Source of the DNA: CBDUXT01 sp965371245
GTDB taxonomy: Bacteria > Planctomycetota > Phycisphaerae > UBA1845
Direction: 5' to 3'
DNA: 64,000 nucleotides
Assembly: GCA_965371245.1 (NCBI GenBank)
Contig: CBDUXT010000012.1
Coordinates: forward strand, 1-64,000
Shown here: positions 7,853 through 16,103 of the stretch, piece after piece
Layout: every line of letters begins with the position of its first letter
How positions within the stretch are numbered: the first letter of the stretch is position 1
Translations under genes and position numbers: made by a program
The notes under the pieces: model-generated
What the model saw: only the letters and a program-made list of their open reading frames with translations
What the model was told of the DNA's origin: nothing
Database searches by the model: none

Positions 7853-9823
7853 TTATGGATCTTGTCGGGTGTTGCGATACCAAACCAGCCGGTCGTCGCT
7901 GAGCCCGGCATTGGTTCGCCGGTCCAGCGTACCGACGATGTCGTTCTTGCCGTCACCGTCGAGATCGACAATCAACAGCGAGTTGATCACCGTCGAGGCG
8001 TCCGTGCCGGCTATCCCGACGCCGGAACCCGGAGCCGACCCGCTCGCTTGCGTCGCGTCGGTCGAATCAGCCGGCGTGTCCTGGATGATCGTCGTGGGGA
8101 ACCACGGGTCGAACACGGACAGCCCCACGGTGCTGTCGAACCAGAAGACCCCGCCTTCCACGGCCACGATCACCTCGTTAAACCCGTCGCCGGTCAGGTC
8201 GCCGATGGCGACGGCCTCGGGCTCCTGCCCAGTGAACTCCGTCAACGTAAAGACGGGCCACGGGAAGTCCGTCCGATCCGGGATCGGATCGTTCGGAGGA
8301 AATTCAGGTTCGATGACCAGACTGTTGGGTTTGCGGAACCATTGGATGATCTCGCCTGGGGTGGACCGCACCACGACGTCGTCGAAGCCGTCGAGGTCGA
8401 TGTCACCGATCACCAAGACGTCGGAATTCGTATCAACCTGCCCGACGGGTCTGTTTTGCCATCCCGATGCCGTGAAGCGCCAGGACAACCCGATGCACCT
8501 TCCGTCGGATACGCCGGCGCATCCCGCGTTGCCGGTGCAGCTTGACCCGGGGCTGACGCCACCGATGCAGATGCCGCCCGCGCAAGTTCCGTCCGAAACA
8601 CCCAGGCAGTCCGCGTCGCCGTTCGGGCAAAAACCTTCGTCGTTGAGACCGCCGGCGCAGACGTCATCGCCGCAGCAAGTCGAGCCCGCCGTCAGTTCGC
8701 TGAGCCCGCCGAGACCGAGGGGTTGATGCGGGACGAAGGGGTTTCGGTACCAGCTCAGGTTGCGACTGATGGCGTTGCTTTCGGCCACAACGATGTCAAG
8801 GTCGCCGTCCCCCTCGACATCGGACAGCACCACGTCGGTGATCTCGGAGCCGCTTCTGGGAAACACCGACAGCGGGACGTTTCGGCTCAGTGTGATGTCC
8901 GCGGGGATACCCCAAAGGGTGTCGTCTTCAGAGAGCGTGCCGCCGGGGTTCATCCAGATGTCCACCGAGTTGACCGGCGGATCCTGGCCGAGTTCCTTGC
9001 AGGATCCGGGGTTCAGTGCCACGACGATGTCGTCGGCTCCGTCATTGTCCATATCCCCGACCGCCAGCGACGTAAAGCCCGCGTGTTCCGGCTTGGTCTG
9101 AGACTCTTGAAAGCTACCGGTCTGCATGCCGGGGAATTGGTTATGGATCCACCGGTCGGCTACCAGCGGGTTGACCAGGATCATCCGCGTCCAACGGTCG
9201 CCGTCGGGGATCAGCGCGGCCGTGCCCGGGCTGAAAAAGACGATGATCTCGCCGACGAGCGTGCTGATTTCGCTCGGTGGGTTGCCGGGGCACAGCCCGA
9301 TGTTGCCGTTGGCCTTGGCGAGCACCACGACGTCGAGCATGCCGTCGTCGTTGATCTGCCCGAGCTCAAGACCGGCCACAACCGCGATCGGGCTTGTTCC
9401 AGCCAGCGTGATCGTTCGGAATGAAATCACGCCATCCGGATCGCGCCGTTGTAGGTGTAACTGGATCGGTTGCGACTGATTCCACGCGCTCACCAGATCC
9501 ATCAGCCCGTCCTGGTCCACATCGCCCGCGACCACGAACTTCGGGCCGGCCGTGTCTTCCTCAACGGGGTCGATCTGAAACGCGGTGAAAAAGCTCCGCG
9601 TTTCTTCGGCGGGAAGCTCGACATCGTCTGCCCCGGTCACCACGGTTCCGCCGGACGTCCCGCCGCCGATGGTGCCGGTCCCTCCGGTTCCGCCGACCGG
9701 GGTCGAGCCGTCGCCGGTGAATCCGTTGTCCAGTGTTCCGGTTCCCGCGCCGCTGTCGCAGCCGAGGATGATCCCAAAGGCGAAGGCTGTGGTCCCCAGG
9801 AACGCGATTCGCGAACGATTCAT
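7853..9823 (-). CDS. FG-GAP/VCBS-repeat lipoprotein with cysteine-rich insert
   Basis: Surface or periplasmic lipoprotein of 656 residues. A signal peptide ends in the lipobox IILGC, then a Gly/Thr-rich linker. At least seven calcium-binding FG-GAP loops of the DxDxDGxxD type follow (GDVDQDGLMD, GDMDNDGADD, SDVEGDGDLD, GDIDLDGFDD, GDLTGDGFNE, VDLDGDGKND), which should form a beta-propeller. Between blades about four and five sits a cysteine-rich insert of about 65 residues (SGTCAGGICIGG-like units). The ATG at 9823 is preceded by AGGAG with 6-bp spacing; the extra in-frame ATG two codons upstream overlaps that site. Ligand and partner are unknown. Confidence 0.85.
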   Translation of the reverse strand: MNRSRIAFLGTTAFAFGIILGCDSGAGTGTLDNGFTGDGSTPVGGTGGTGTIGGGTSGGTVVTGADDVELPAEETRSFFTAFQIDPVEEDTAGPKFVVAGDVDQDGLMDLVSAWNQSQPIQLHLQRRDPDGVISFRTITLAGTSPIAVVAGLELGQINDDGMLDVVVLAKANGNIGLCPGNPPSEISTLVGEIIVFFSPGTAALIPDGDRWTRMILVNPLVADRWIHNQFPGMQTGSFQESQTKPEHAGFTSLAVGDMDNDGADDIVVALNPGSCKELGQDPPVNSVDIWMNPGGTLSEDDTLWGIPADITLSRNVPLSVFPRSGSEITDVVLSDVEGDGDLDIVVAESNAISRNLSWYRNPFVPHQPLGLGGLSELTAGSTCCGDDVCAGGLNDEGFCPNGDADCLGVSDGTCAGGICIGGVSPGSSCTGNAGCAGVSDGRCIGLSWRFTASGWQNRPVGQVDTNSDVLVIGDIDLDGFDDVVVRSTPGEIIQWFRKPNSLVIEPEFPPNDPIPDRTDFPWPVFTLTEFTGQEPEAVAIGDLTGDGFNEVIVAVEGGVFWFDSTVGLSVFDPWFPTTIIQDTPADSTDATQASGSAPGSGVGIAGTDASTVINSLLIVDLDGDGKNDIVGTLDRRTNAGLSDDRLVWYRNTRQDP

Positions 9824-10079
9824 GGTCATCTCCTAGACCCTCAAATGGCTGGCTCGGTGTCGGTACGCTCTTGCGCGATATCGGTTTACAATGCCGGCGA
9901 CTTGCGACAGCGCCGCTGGTCGAGCGCTGCGCGCCTGCGTCCGAGTCGCGCCAAAGGGGCGTGTTCGTCCGATAGGACGCGCGTTGCGCGCGGTCGAGCG
10001 GCTTGGTCCGACGAAACCGAGCCGTTTATCGGTCAGGCGGCGCCTCGATGGCAATAAGGAAGGCGGGTGGATTGGTTCC

Positions 10080-10613
10080 GTGGAGCCCGAACGTCGAAGT
10101 GCGGCTGTCGAGTTCCTGATGCTCGAGGATCGGGTACTTCTCGCCCAATGTGTTGTCGATCATTATCGGGCCAGCGGACCAGGCGGGCAGAAACGCAACA
10201 AGACGAGTTCCGCCACGAGACTCCGGCATGGGCCGACCGGTCTGACCGGCTCTGCCTCGGACGATCGATCCCAGCACGTGAACAAGGTTCGTGCGCTGCG
10301 GCGCCTGCGCGAAGCGATTGCTTTGTCCGTGCGGACACCGATCGATCTGGACAACGAGGGTTCGTGGGAGATGCTGCGTTCTTGCGTCGGCCGCGATGGG
10401 CGACTCCAATGCGGGCGGCGCGACGCGCGCTACTATGCGGTGGTCAGCGAACTGCTCGATCTGTTGGCCGCTTGCGGATGCAGCGTCGGCGACGGAGCGG
10501 ATCGGATCGGCGTATCGACGGCCAATCTCGTCAAGTTTATCCAAACCGATCCCAAGGTCTGGGATGGTGTCAACCGGATGCGCAGGTCAGCGAACCTCAA
10601 GCCCCTGCGCTAG
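10080..10613 (+). CDS. Release-factor-like protein with GGQ motif
   Basis: Carries the peptidyl-tRNA hydrolysis motif SGPGGQKRNK (GGQ at residues 35-37) followed by the basic SSATRLRH stretch typical of domain 3 of class-I release factors and of the rescue factors ArfB and RF-H. It has no codon-recognition domain, so it is not RF1 or RF2. After the RF domain there is a C-terminal extension of about 90 residues (LLDLLAACGCSVGDGADRIG, then FIQTDPKVWDGVNRMR) ending KPLR. GTG at 10080 gives 177 residues; ATG at 10119 (MLEDRV) is an equally good start. Upstream in-frame sequence looks non-coding. A role in rescue of stalled ribosomes is likely but inferred. Confidence 0.75.
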   Translation: MEPERRSAAVEFLMLEDRVLLAQCVVDHYRASGPGGQKRNKTSSATRLRHGPTGLTGSASDDRSQHVNKVRALRRLREAIALSVRTPIDLDNEGSWEMLRSCVGRDGRLQCGRRDARYYAVVSELLDLLAACGCSVGDGADRIGVSTANLVKFIQTDPKVWDGVNRMRRSANLKPLR

Positions 10614-10770
10614 GCGCCTCGCATTCAGGAAAGAGCTTGCCCCTTGGGCTACAGCCGTTGAAGATCGCGGACACCCGCGTGTGGCACCGGGTTCCAACCG
10701 GTGGAGGCAGGGGCTCCAGGCCCGTGCCGCACGCCCTATGGGGATAGGCTCCAAGGACTACGTCTCAACC

Positions 10771-11277
10771 ATGCCCAACGACGACCATCGAAGACTTCTC
10801 GTCGAATCCGTCGCCTGCCACGTGCTGACCGTCAGCGACACGCGAACGGTCGAAACGGACGACGGCGGCCGGCTCATCCGCGAGCGACTGGGCGATGCCG
10901 GGCACCGCCTGTGCGGGCACGACATCCTTCCGGATGAACCGGCGACGGTGCGTGATCGCGTTCTCTCGTTGTGCGATGACGAAGATTGCCAGGCCGTTCT
11001 CCTGACCGGTGGCACCGGGCTGGCACAGAGAGACACGACCTACGAGGCCATCATCTCGCTGATCGAAAAACGGATCGACGGGTTCGGAGAGTTGTTTCGG
11101 TTGCTCAGCTTCGAGGAAATCGGTGCCGCGGCCATGTTATCGAGGGCGACGGCGGGTGTGCGGCACGGCACCCTCGTTTTTTCGATGCCCGGGTCCGTGG
11201 ACGCCGTTCGCCTGGCCATGGACCGGCTGATTCTTCCGCAGATCGGGCACATGGCTGCGCTGGTGGTCAAGCACTAG
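10771..11277 (+). CDS. MoaB/MogA-family molybdopterin cofactor protein
   Basis: Protein of 168 residues covering the whole MoCF-binding domain. Motifs seen are LTVSDTRTVETDDGG near the N-terminus, LLTGGTGLAQRDTTYEAI in the middle and FSMPGSVDAVRLAM near the C-terminus, all typical of MoaB/MogA proteins that adenylylate molybdopterin. ATG 10771 is used; upstream in-frame sequence is not convincing. The last two codons, CAC TAG, are formed by the first bases of the family-2 element that starts at 11272, so the natural C-terminus may have been longer or changed. No other molybdenum cofactor gene is nearby. Confidence 0.85.
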   Translation: MPNDDHRRLLVESVACHVLTVSDTRTVETDDGGRLIRERLGDAGHRLCGHDILPDEPATVRDRVLSLCDDEDCQAVLLTGGTGLAQRDTTYEAIISLIEKRIDGFGELFRLLSFEEIGAAAMLSRATAGVRHGTLVFSMPGSVDAVRLAMDRLILPQIGHMAALVVKH

Positions 11278-11442
11278 TGCATCTTCACTCCTGAATCTGC
11301 GGGTTTTCATTACCCGCAACGCCGCGACCGGTCGTGCTAATCAGAGCCTGCCGCGCTAGCGGCGGGACCAGTCCGCGGGCTAGCGCCCGCGGCTCTGACT
11401 CGGCAACGAACCCGCAAAACGACGTGTGACCATGCACTAGTG
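11272..11442. repeat. Family-2 element (CACTAGTG ends), variant middle
   Basis: The outermost 11 bases, CACTAGTGCAT, are exact inverted copies at both ends, and both arms contain GCGGGTT further in. The middle differs from the other copies and holds another palindrome, CCGCGGGC-TAG-CGCCCGCGG. No ORF is present. The left terminus forms the stop codon of the MoaB-like gene. Confidence 0.75.
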
Positions 11443-11598
11443 CCGTTTCCAAGACGCTTCGTCCGTTTTTCGGGTGGCATGCCCAAGCCGGAGGCGCGGG
11501 CATGCGTCGGCCCACCCAGCGCATGGCCGCGCTTCGCTTGGCCAGGCCACCCACCGACCGCAGCCGCCAGGAGTCGAACCACTTGTTTGGAAACGGCA
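11441..11598. repeat. Second small element with TGCCGTTTCCAA inverted ends
   Basis: TGCCGTTTCCAA at 11441-11452 is repeated exactly, inverted, at 11587-11598. The interior is rich in partial palindromes (GGCATGCCC, CATGGCCGCGCTTCG). It abuts the right end of the family-2 element, sharing its last two bases. It has no coding capacity and is probably another transposase-less inverted-repeat element or a target into which family 2 inserted. Confidence 0.55.
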
Positions 11599-11648
11599 TT
11601 CGCGCCGAGATGAGCGGTGACAAGACGTGGCACTCTTGAAAACAAAAG

Positions 11649-11705
11649 AGGCCCGGCGGGGTGGGCCGGGCCTTAGGGAACCGTCCAATGGGGGAACTGG
11701 ACGGT
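11649..11705 (+). other. Pair of strong hairpins
   Basis: The first hairpin has a perfect 9-bp stem (11649-11657 with 11665-11673). The second has a perfect 8-bp stem ACCGTCCA/TGGACGGT (11680-11687 with 11698-11705). They are 6 bp apart and preceded by an A-rich run. The remaining 11706-11924 shows no gene. This could be a terminator of an unseen upstream transcript or a small structured RNA; nothing more can be supported. Confidence 0.4.
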
Positions 11706-11924
11706 GAGTGAATATCTTCTGGCGGCGTCGATCGGCAACGAGCAGCGTCGCGCTCAGCGGCATTCTAGCAGATTCGTCGCCCTGGGACCAGCCCCGGTGG
11801 GAACGGCCGGGCAAGCGCGAGCCGGCGGACCAAGCCGCACTTGCTCGACCGGAGGCCGGGCCGATAACAGAGCCCCTGGCGACCCGGCACGGACGATCCG
11901 GGGGCACCGAAAGCCGCAGGATCG

Positions 11925-11952
11925 TTGACACCCTTACGGACCCCACTATACT
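11925..11952 (+). promoter_or_regulatory. Sigma70-type promoter of lptD
   Basis: TTGACA (11925-11930), a 16-bp spacer and TATACT (11947-11952). It lies 92 bp upstream of the lptD start codon, with nothing coding between. Transcription should start near 11959. Confidence 0.75.
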
Positions 11953-12043
11953 GTCCGTCATCGTCGCGGCTGGCGGTCGCTTTTGGTTTGGAGCAGGGTC
12001 GGCCGACCTTGACCTTGTCGATTCTCCGTAGGTCCGATTCTTG

Positions 12044-14986
12044 ATGCCACTCGAAGGTAGGACCGTCCTGGGCGCAGTGCTGTGCGGACTCGTGGCGACG
12101 GCGGCCGCCCAGGACTCGGGGCCGCGTGTGCCGCTGTCTGACCCGGTCGAGCGCCGTCTTGTCCCCACGGGGATCCTCGAGGTTCCGATCCACCTCAATG
12201 CGGAGTTGGCCTACGCGTTCAAGGACAAGGATGGCATTGATGCGCTGCACCTGATCGGGAATTTCGTGCTCTCGACCGGGGATGGTGAGGGGTACGAGTT
12301 TCGCAGTCGCGAGGCGGTCGTCTGGATTTCGAACCGAGAGCACCAGGGTCGCACCTATCGGCATCTCGAGGTCTTTCTCTGGCAGGGCGCCCAAATTTAC
12401 GAGATCGGCGGCAGCACAACCGCCGGCCCGGCGATATTCGCCGCGCTCAACACCTTTGCGACGGTGGACGCGAACGTCGATGATGTCGCGCTGAAGTCGT
12501 CGGCGGGCAGCCAACGATACGAGGAGGGCAACGCCATCCGCAGGGCGCTCGCGGAGGCTGTCGTCCCCGGCTCCGATTTCACCACGTCACTGACCATTTT
12601 CGATCTGTCCGGGCTTGCCAAAAAACGTAGAGACCCCAAGCCGCGCCCGACGATCCGGTTCGACGCAGAGGGTGAAGTGCGCGGCGCCACGACGCCGGAC
12701 GGTCTGCCCGTTTTGACCATCACCGGTGGGGTTTACCTATCTCGCGGGACACCTGGCGAGGACGATTTCCTCGATTTGCGAGCGGACTCGATCGTGCTCT
12801 TTCTTGCGCCGGGGGAAGCGCTTCCCCGGATCGACCGGGCGGGACCCGCCGGTCTGGGCGGCGAAGCACGGGCTGGCGCCCGTGGCGCACCGGCGAAAGG
12901 AGAACCGGATCGTCAGTTTCTGGCCGGCACGTTTGGCAATGTTGCGGTCCAATCGGCCTACCTCGAGGGCGATGTCGTCATGTCGCAGGGACCCAATTCG
13001 ATCCGCGCCTCGCGGGTCTATTATGACTTCCTGAAGGATCGCGCCTCGATCCTGGATGCCGTCGCCAGGGTGATGTTGTTGGACCGAGGAATCCCGCTTT
13101 ATGTTCGCGCGGCCGAAATCAGGCAGCTTTCGCGGAGCAGGTACACGGCCACCGACGCACGGGTGACCACCAGCGAGTTCTTCACGCCACATTATCACAT
13201 CGGGGCCGGCCGCTTCGATCTGGTGGATCTGACCCCGGGAACCACCGACGGCGGCCAGGTTGGCGCCCGGGCCGGAAGTTTTCGTATCCGTAACGCCACC
13301 CTGAACGTAGGGGGGTACCCCATCGCGTACTGGCCCTACATCCAGGGCAACATCGATACCAGCGAGACCGCGATTCGGGGCTTACGCACGGGTTTTAGTG
13401 ATGACTTCGGGCTCGAACTGGAGACCGACTGGCACCTGTTCAACGTTGCCGGGCTCGAAACGCCGGAGGGTTTTGACGCCACGCTCAGCCTGGATTTTTT
13501 CACCGAGCGTGGTCCGGCCGTCGGCGTCAGCGGCGACTACCAGCGCGACGATTACTTCGGACTTGTGCGTAGCTACCTGCTCGTCGATTCCGGGCAGGAT
13601 GACCTTGGCCGCGACCGCGAAGAGCAGTCCGAACGGGATGTTCGGGGCCGCCTCCTGGTGCGACACCGGCAGTACCTGCCGGACGACTGGCAGCTTTCGT
13701 TCGAGTTGTCGTATATCTCAGACGAGAGCTTCCTCGAGGAGTTTTTCAAATCCGAATTTGATAACGATAAGGAGCAGGAAACGCTCCTGTATCTCAAGAA
13801 GCAGAGAGAAAACTGGGCGCTGACGGCAACTTTCCAGACGCGGATTCTCGATTTTACGACGCAGACGGAACGGCTGCCCGACTTGGCCTACCTCCGCCTG
13901 GGCGAGCCGATCGGCCGCGGGCTCGCGTGGTACACCGAGAATCGCCTCGGTGCGGTGCGGTATCGCCCGGCGAACCGGAGCTTCGTCGAGTTCCTCCGAA
14001 ACGGGGAACCGATCGGCTCGGGCGCTGTTCTGCGAGTCGATTCACGACAGGAGATCAATCTGCCGATCGACGTGGGTCCCGCGCGGTTTATTCCGTTTGC
14101 GGTTCTGCGGGGTTCGATGTGGGACGACTCTCCCGGCGACGGCGGGTTGAGTCGCGTACTCGCTACGTACGGTGTTCGTGGGAGCATGTACTTTTCCAAA
14201 GTCTACCCGAACGCCCATTCGGAGTTGCTCGACATCGACGGCGTCCGCCACATCGTCAAGCCCGATCTTGTCGCATGGATCAGCCACACGAATCGAGACC
14301 CGCACGAGCTGTTTCCCTTCGACGAGACCGCCGAGGGCGCGGACGAAGCCGACGGCATTGCCCTCGGCGTGCGTCAGCGATGGCAGACCAAGCGCGGAAT
14401 CGGCGAGAGCCGCCGCGTGGTCGACTTCCTGGAAGTAGACACGGAGGTGGGCATCTTTAACGATGGCGACTCCGAGGAAGTCACCAACGGGTTGGTGTCG
14501 TTCTCCCGGCCGGAGAACAGCATCTCACGAAACTACGTCAACTCCACCCTTATCTGGCAGCTCAACGACCGGACCGCTTTGCTCAGCGAACTGAATTATG
14601 ACCTCAATGACGGCGAAGTGGATGTCTTTAACGTTTCGCTCGCCGTCGAGCGCTCCCCCCGGTTTACCTATCTCCTGGGGTACCGCTTCATCGAGGAAAG
14701 CAACTCGAACCTGATGGGCTTCGACATGAACTACCGGCTCACCGAGAAGCACACGCTTGCCCTCCGCGAACTGTTCGACATTGCTCGCGGCGAAACGCTG
14801 GATTTCACCGTCGCCCTGATCCGCCGTTTCCCGCGATGGTTCGGTGCGATCTCGTTCGCACTGGACGAGGCCGAGGACGACTTCGGCGTATCGATAAGCA
14901 TCTGGCCTGAAGGACTTCCCCAGGCCGCGCTGGGGTCCCGCCGATTTACGGGAATTTCGGACATCTCTCGGCTGCGGGGTTACTAA
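12044..14986 (+). CDS. lptD: LPS-assembly outer-membrane protein LptD-like
   Basis: Protein of 980 residues with a signal peptide (cleavage near ATAAA-QD). The N-terminal 380 residues contain a split OstA/LptA-like beta-jellyroll (GEVRGAT, FGNVAVQSAYLEGDVVMS, SRVYYDFLKDRA). From about residue 400 the sequence is LptD-like: RNATLNVGGYPIAYWPYIQG, then GLRTGFSDDFGLELETDWH and long runs of alternating beta strands to the C-terminus (GSRRFTGISDISRLRGY). It should sit in the outer membrane and insert lipopolysaccharide, which argues for a Gram-negative envelope. The start is ATG 12044; a TTG immediately precedes it. A clear promoter lies upstream. The usual neighbours surA and pdxA are absent. Confidence 0.8.
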   Translation: MPLEGRTVLGAVLCGLVATAAAQDSGPRVPLSDPVERRLVPTGILEVPIHLNAELAYAFKDKDGIDALHLIGNFVLSTGDGEGYEFRSREAVVWISNREHQGRTYRHLEVFLWQGAQIYEIGGSTTAGPAIFAALNTFATVDANVDDVALKSSAGSQRYEEGNAIRRALAEAVVPGSDFTTSLTIFDLSGLAKKRRDPKPRPTIRFDAEGEVRGATTPDGLPVLTITGGVYLSRGTPGEDDFLDLRADSIVLFLAPGEALPRIDRAGPAGLGGEARAGARGAPAKGEPDRQFLAGTFGNVAVQSAYLEGDVVMSQGPNSIRASRVYYDFLKDRASILDAVARVMLLDRGIPLYVRAAEIRQLSRSRYTATDARVTTSEFFTPHYHIGAGRFDLVDLTPGTTDGGQVGARAGSFRIRNATLNVGGYPIAYWPYIQGNIDTSETAIRGLRTGFSDDFGLELETDWHLFNVAGLETPEGFDATLSLDFFTERGPAVGVSGDYQRDDYFGLVRSYLLVDSGQDDLGRDREEQSERDVRGRLLVRHRQYLPDDWQLSFELSYISDESFLEEFFKSEFDNDKEQETLLYLKKQRENWALTATFQTRILDFTTQTERLPDLAYLRLGEPIGRGLAWYTENRLGAVRYRPANRSFVEFLRNGEPIGSGAVLRVDSRQEINLPIDVGPARFIPFAVLRGSMWDDSPGDGGLSRVLATYGVRGSMYFSKVYPNAHSELLDIDGVRHIVKPDLVAWISHTNRDPHELFPFDETAEGADEADGIALGVRQRWQTKRGIGESRRVVDFLEVDTEVGIFNDGDSEEVTNGLVSFSRPENSISRNYVNSTLIWQLNDRTALLSELNYDLNDGEVDVFNVSLAVERSPRFTYLLGYRFIEESNSNLMGFDMNYRLTEKHTLALRELFDIARGETLDFTVALIRRFPRWFGAISFALDEAEDDFGVSISIWPEGLPQAALGSRRFTGISDISRLRGY

Positions 14987-15004
14987 CTTCAAGCCGGCGA
15001 AGTT
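14985..15004. terminator. Candidate bidirectional terminator between lptD and the H1-like gene
   Basis: AACTTC and GAAGTT form a 6-bp stem around an 8-nt loop exactly between two converging genes, whose stops are 22 bp apart. The T-run is weak on both strands. Confidence 0.35.
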
Positions 15005-15008
15005 GCCC

Positions 15009-15704
15009 TTACTTCTTGGCGCGGGTGCGCTTCCTTGGGGCTTTGGCGGCGGTCTTTTTCCTGGGCGTCGCGGCTTTGGGCGTTCGGGCCTTGACCTTCT
15101 TCACCGTCTTGGCCTTTTTGACTCTTCTTGTCGAGGGCGTCTTCTTCTTGCTTGTGGACTTCACACCCGTTGCCTTCCGGGCGCCGGCCTTTGGTCTTCG
15201 CGGGGCGCTGGCTTTCTTGGCGGCCTTGGCCGCGGGCTTGGTCTTTGCGGTTTTCTTGACCGGCTTGGCAGCCGCCCGTGCGGCCGCCTTGCGGCTCGGT
15301 TTCTTTGTCGCTGTTTTCTTGGGGATGATCGTCCGCGTTCCCCGATGCGAATCCACGGACTTGCGGAATACGCTCGACTGCTTGACCGGATCATCATTGG
15401 CGAGGATCCGAAGCTTGAGGTAGTAACCCTCGCGCCGCACTCGCTCCTCTTGCGCCTCGACGTCGTCGCGTTCGATGGCCTTGAACAGGGTCAGCGCCAA
15501 GCCGTTGGCCTCGCCCACCAGCTTCCATCCGAACGGAATGACTTCCTTCGTGCCCGGGCCCCGCCGTACGACCGGTGGCTGGTTCGCCCCCGGTTGCGCG
15601 GCGACCGGGTTCGTAGCGACTTTCGAATCGACACGATGGGCGCTGTTCTTGGGTGCGTCCTTTACCTTGGGATCGTCCGCGATGGTTTTCTTTGCAATCG
15701 ACAC
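15009..15704 (-). CDS. Protein with histone H1-like lysine/alanine-rich tail
   Basis: Protein of 231 residues. Residues about 45-118 form a folded-looking domain (PFGWKLVGEANGLALTLF, EEGY-type REGYYLKLRILAND). Residues about 125-231 are almost only Lys, Ala, Thr, Arg and Pro in KKTA, KPAAKAAKK and KKKTPS repeats, like the tail of eukaryotic H1 and of bacterial H1-like proteins. Such tails bind DNA without sequence preference, so nucleoid binding is likely. The start is GTG 15704. The N-terminal domain was not recognised. It is convergent with lptD. Confidence 0.75.
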   Translation of the reverse strand: MSIAKKTIADDPKVKDAPKNSAHRVDSKVATNPVAAQPGANQPPVVRRGPGTKEVIPFGWKLVGEANGLALTLFKAIERDDVEAQEERVRREGYYLKLRILANDDPVKQSSVFRKSVDSHRGTRTIIPKKTATKKPSRKAAARAAAKPVKKTAKTKPAAKAAKKASAPRRPKAGARKATGVKSTSKKKTPSTRRVKKAKTVKKVKARTPKAATPRKKTAAKAPRKRTRAKK

Positions 15705-15813
15705 GTCCGCAATACCTCACTTCGCCTTGTTGATTGTTGTACCAACGTCGCCCGTCGCTTCGCGTCGGGGTCGCCGTTTTCCGAAATTGCTACATGGGCC
15801 TCCGGGCGGTCGC

Positions 15814-15841
15814 TGGACTTGTTGACCACCGGAACTATAAT
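15814..15841 (+). promoter_or_regulatory. Likely promoter of tRNA-Arg
   Basis: TGGACT (15814-15819, 4 of 6 matches to TTGACA), a 16-bp spacer and a perfect TATAAT (15836-15841). It lies 47 bp upstream of the tRNA gene. Confidence 0.5.
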
Positions 15842-15888
15842 GCCGAACGTCGTCAGCCGGAACTGTCCGGCGGACGTCCGATGAGTCA

Positions 15889-15962
15889 GCGCCCGTAGCT
15901 CAATTGGATAGAGTGGCTGGCTTCGAACCAGTAGGTTGGAGGTTCGAGTCCTCCCGGGCGCA
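15889..15962 (+). tRNA. tRNA-Arg (anticodon TCG)
   Basis: Full cloverleaf of 74 nt: acceptor GCGCCCG pairs with CGGGCGC, D arm GCTC/GAGT, anticodon stem GCTGG/CCAGT around the loop CTTCGAA (anticodon TCG), and T arm GGAGG-TTCGAGT-CCTCC. Discriminator A. The CCA end is not encoded. Confidence 0.97.
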
Positions 15963-16103
15963 ATGGCTTTGCACCGCTTCGTTGAACCCGGCCGTTAGGC
16001 CCGGAGCCATCCGCGCGGCACGAGCATATGCTATCGACGCCGTCCCGGCAAGCGCCAAAGCAGCGGCGGTATCCGTGTCCGCCGGGCTTGGCGTTCCGCC
16101 GGG

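Noticed and set aside
9891..10079. N-terminal extension of the GGQ protein
   Set aside because: The in-frame stretch is Arg/Ala-rich and unlike release-factor sequence; the GTG at 10080 or ATG at 10119 is more likely.
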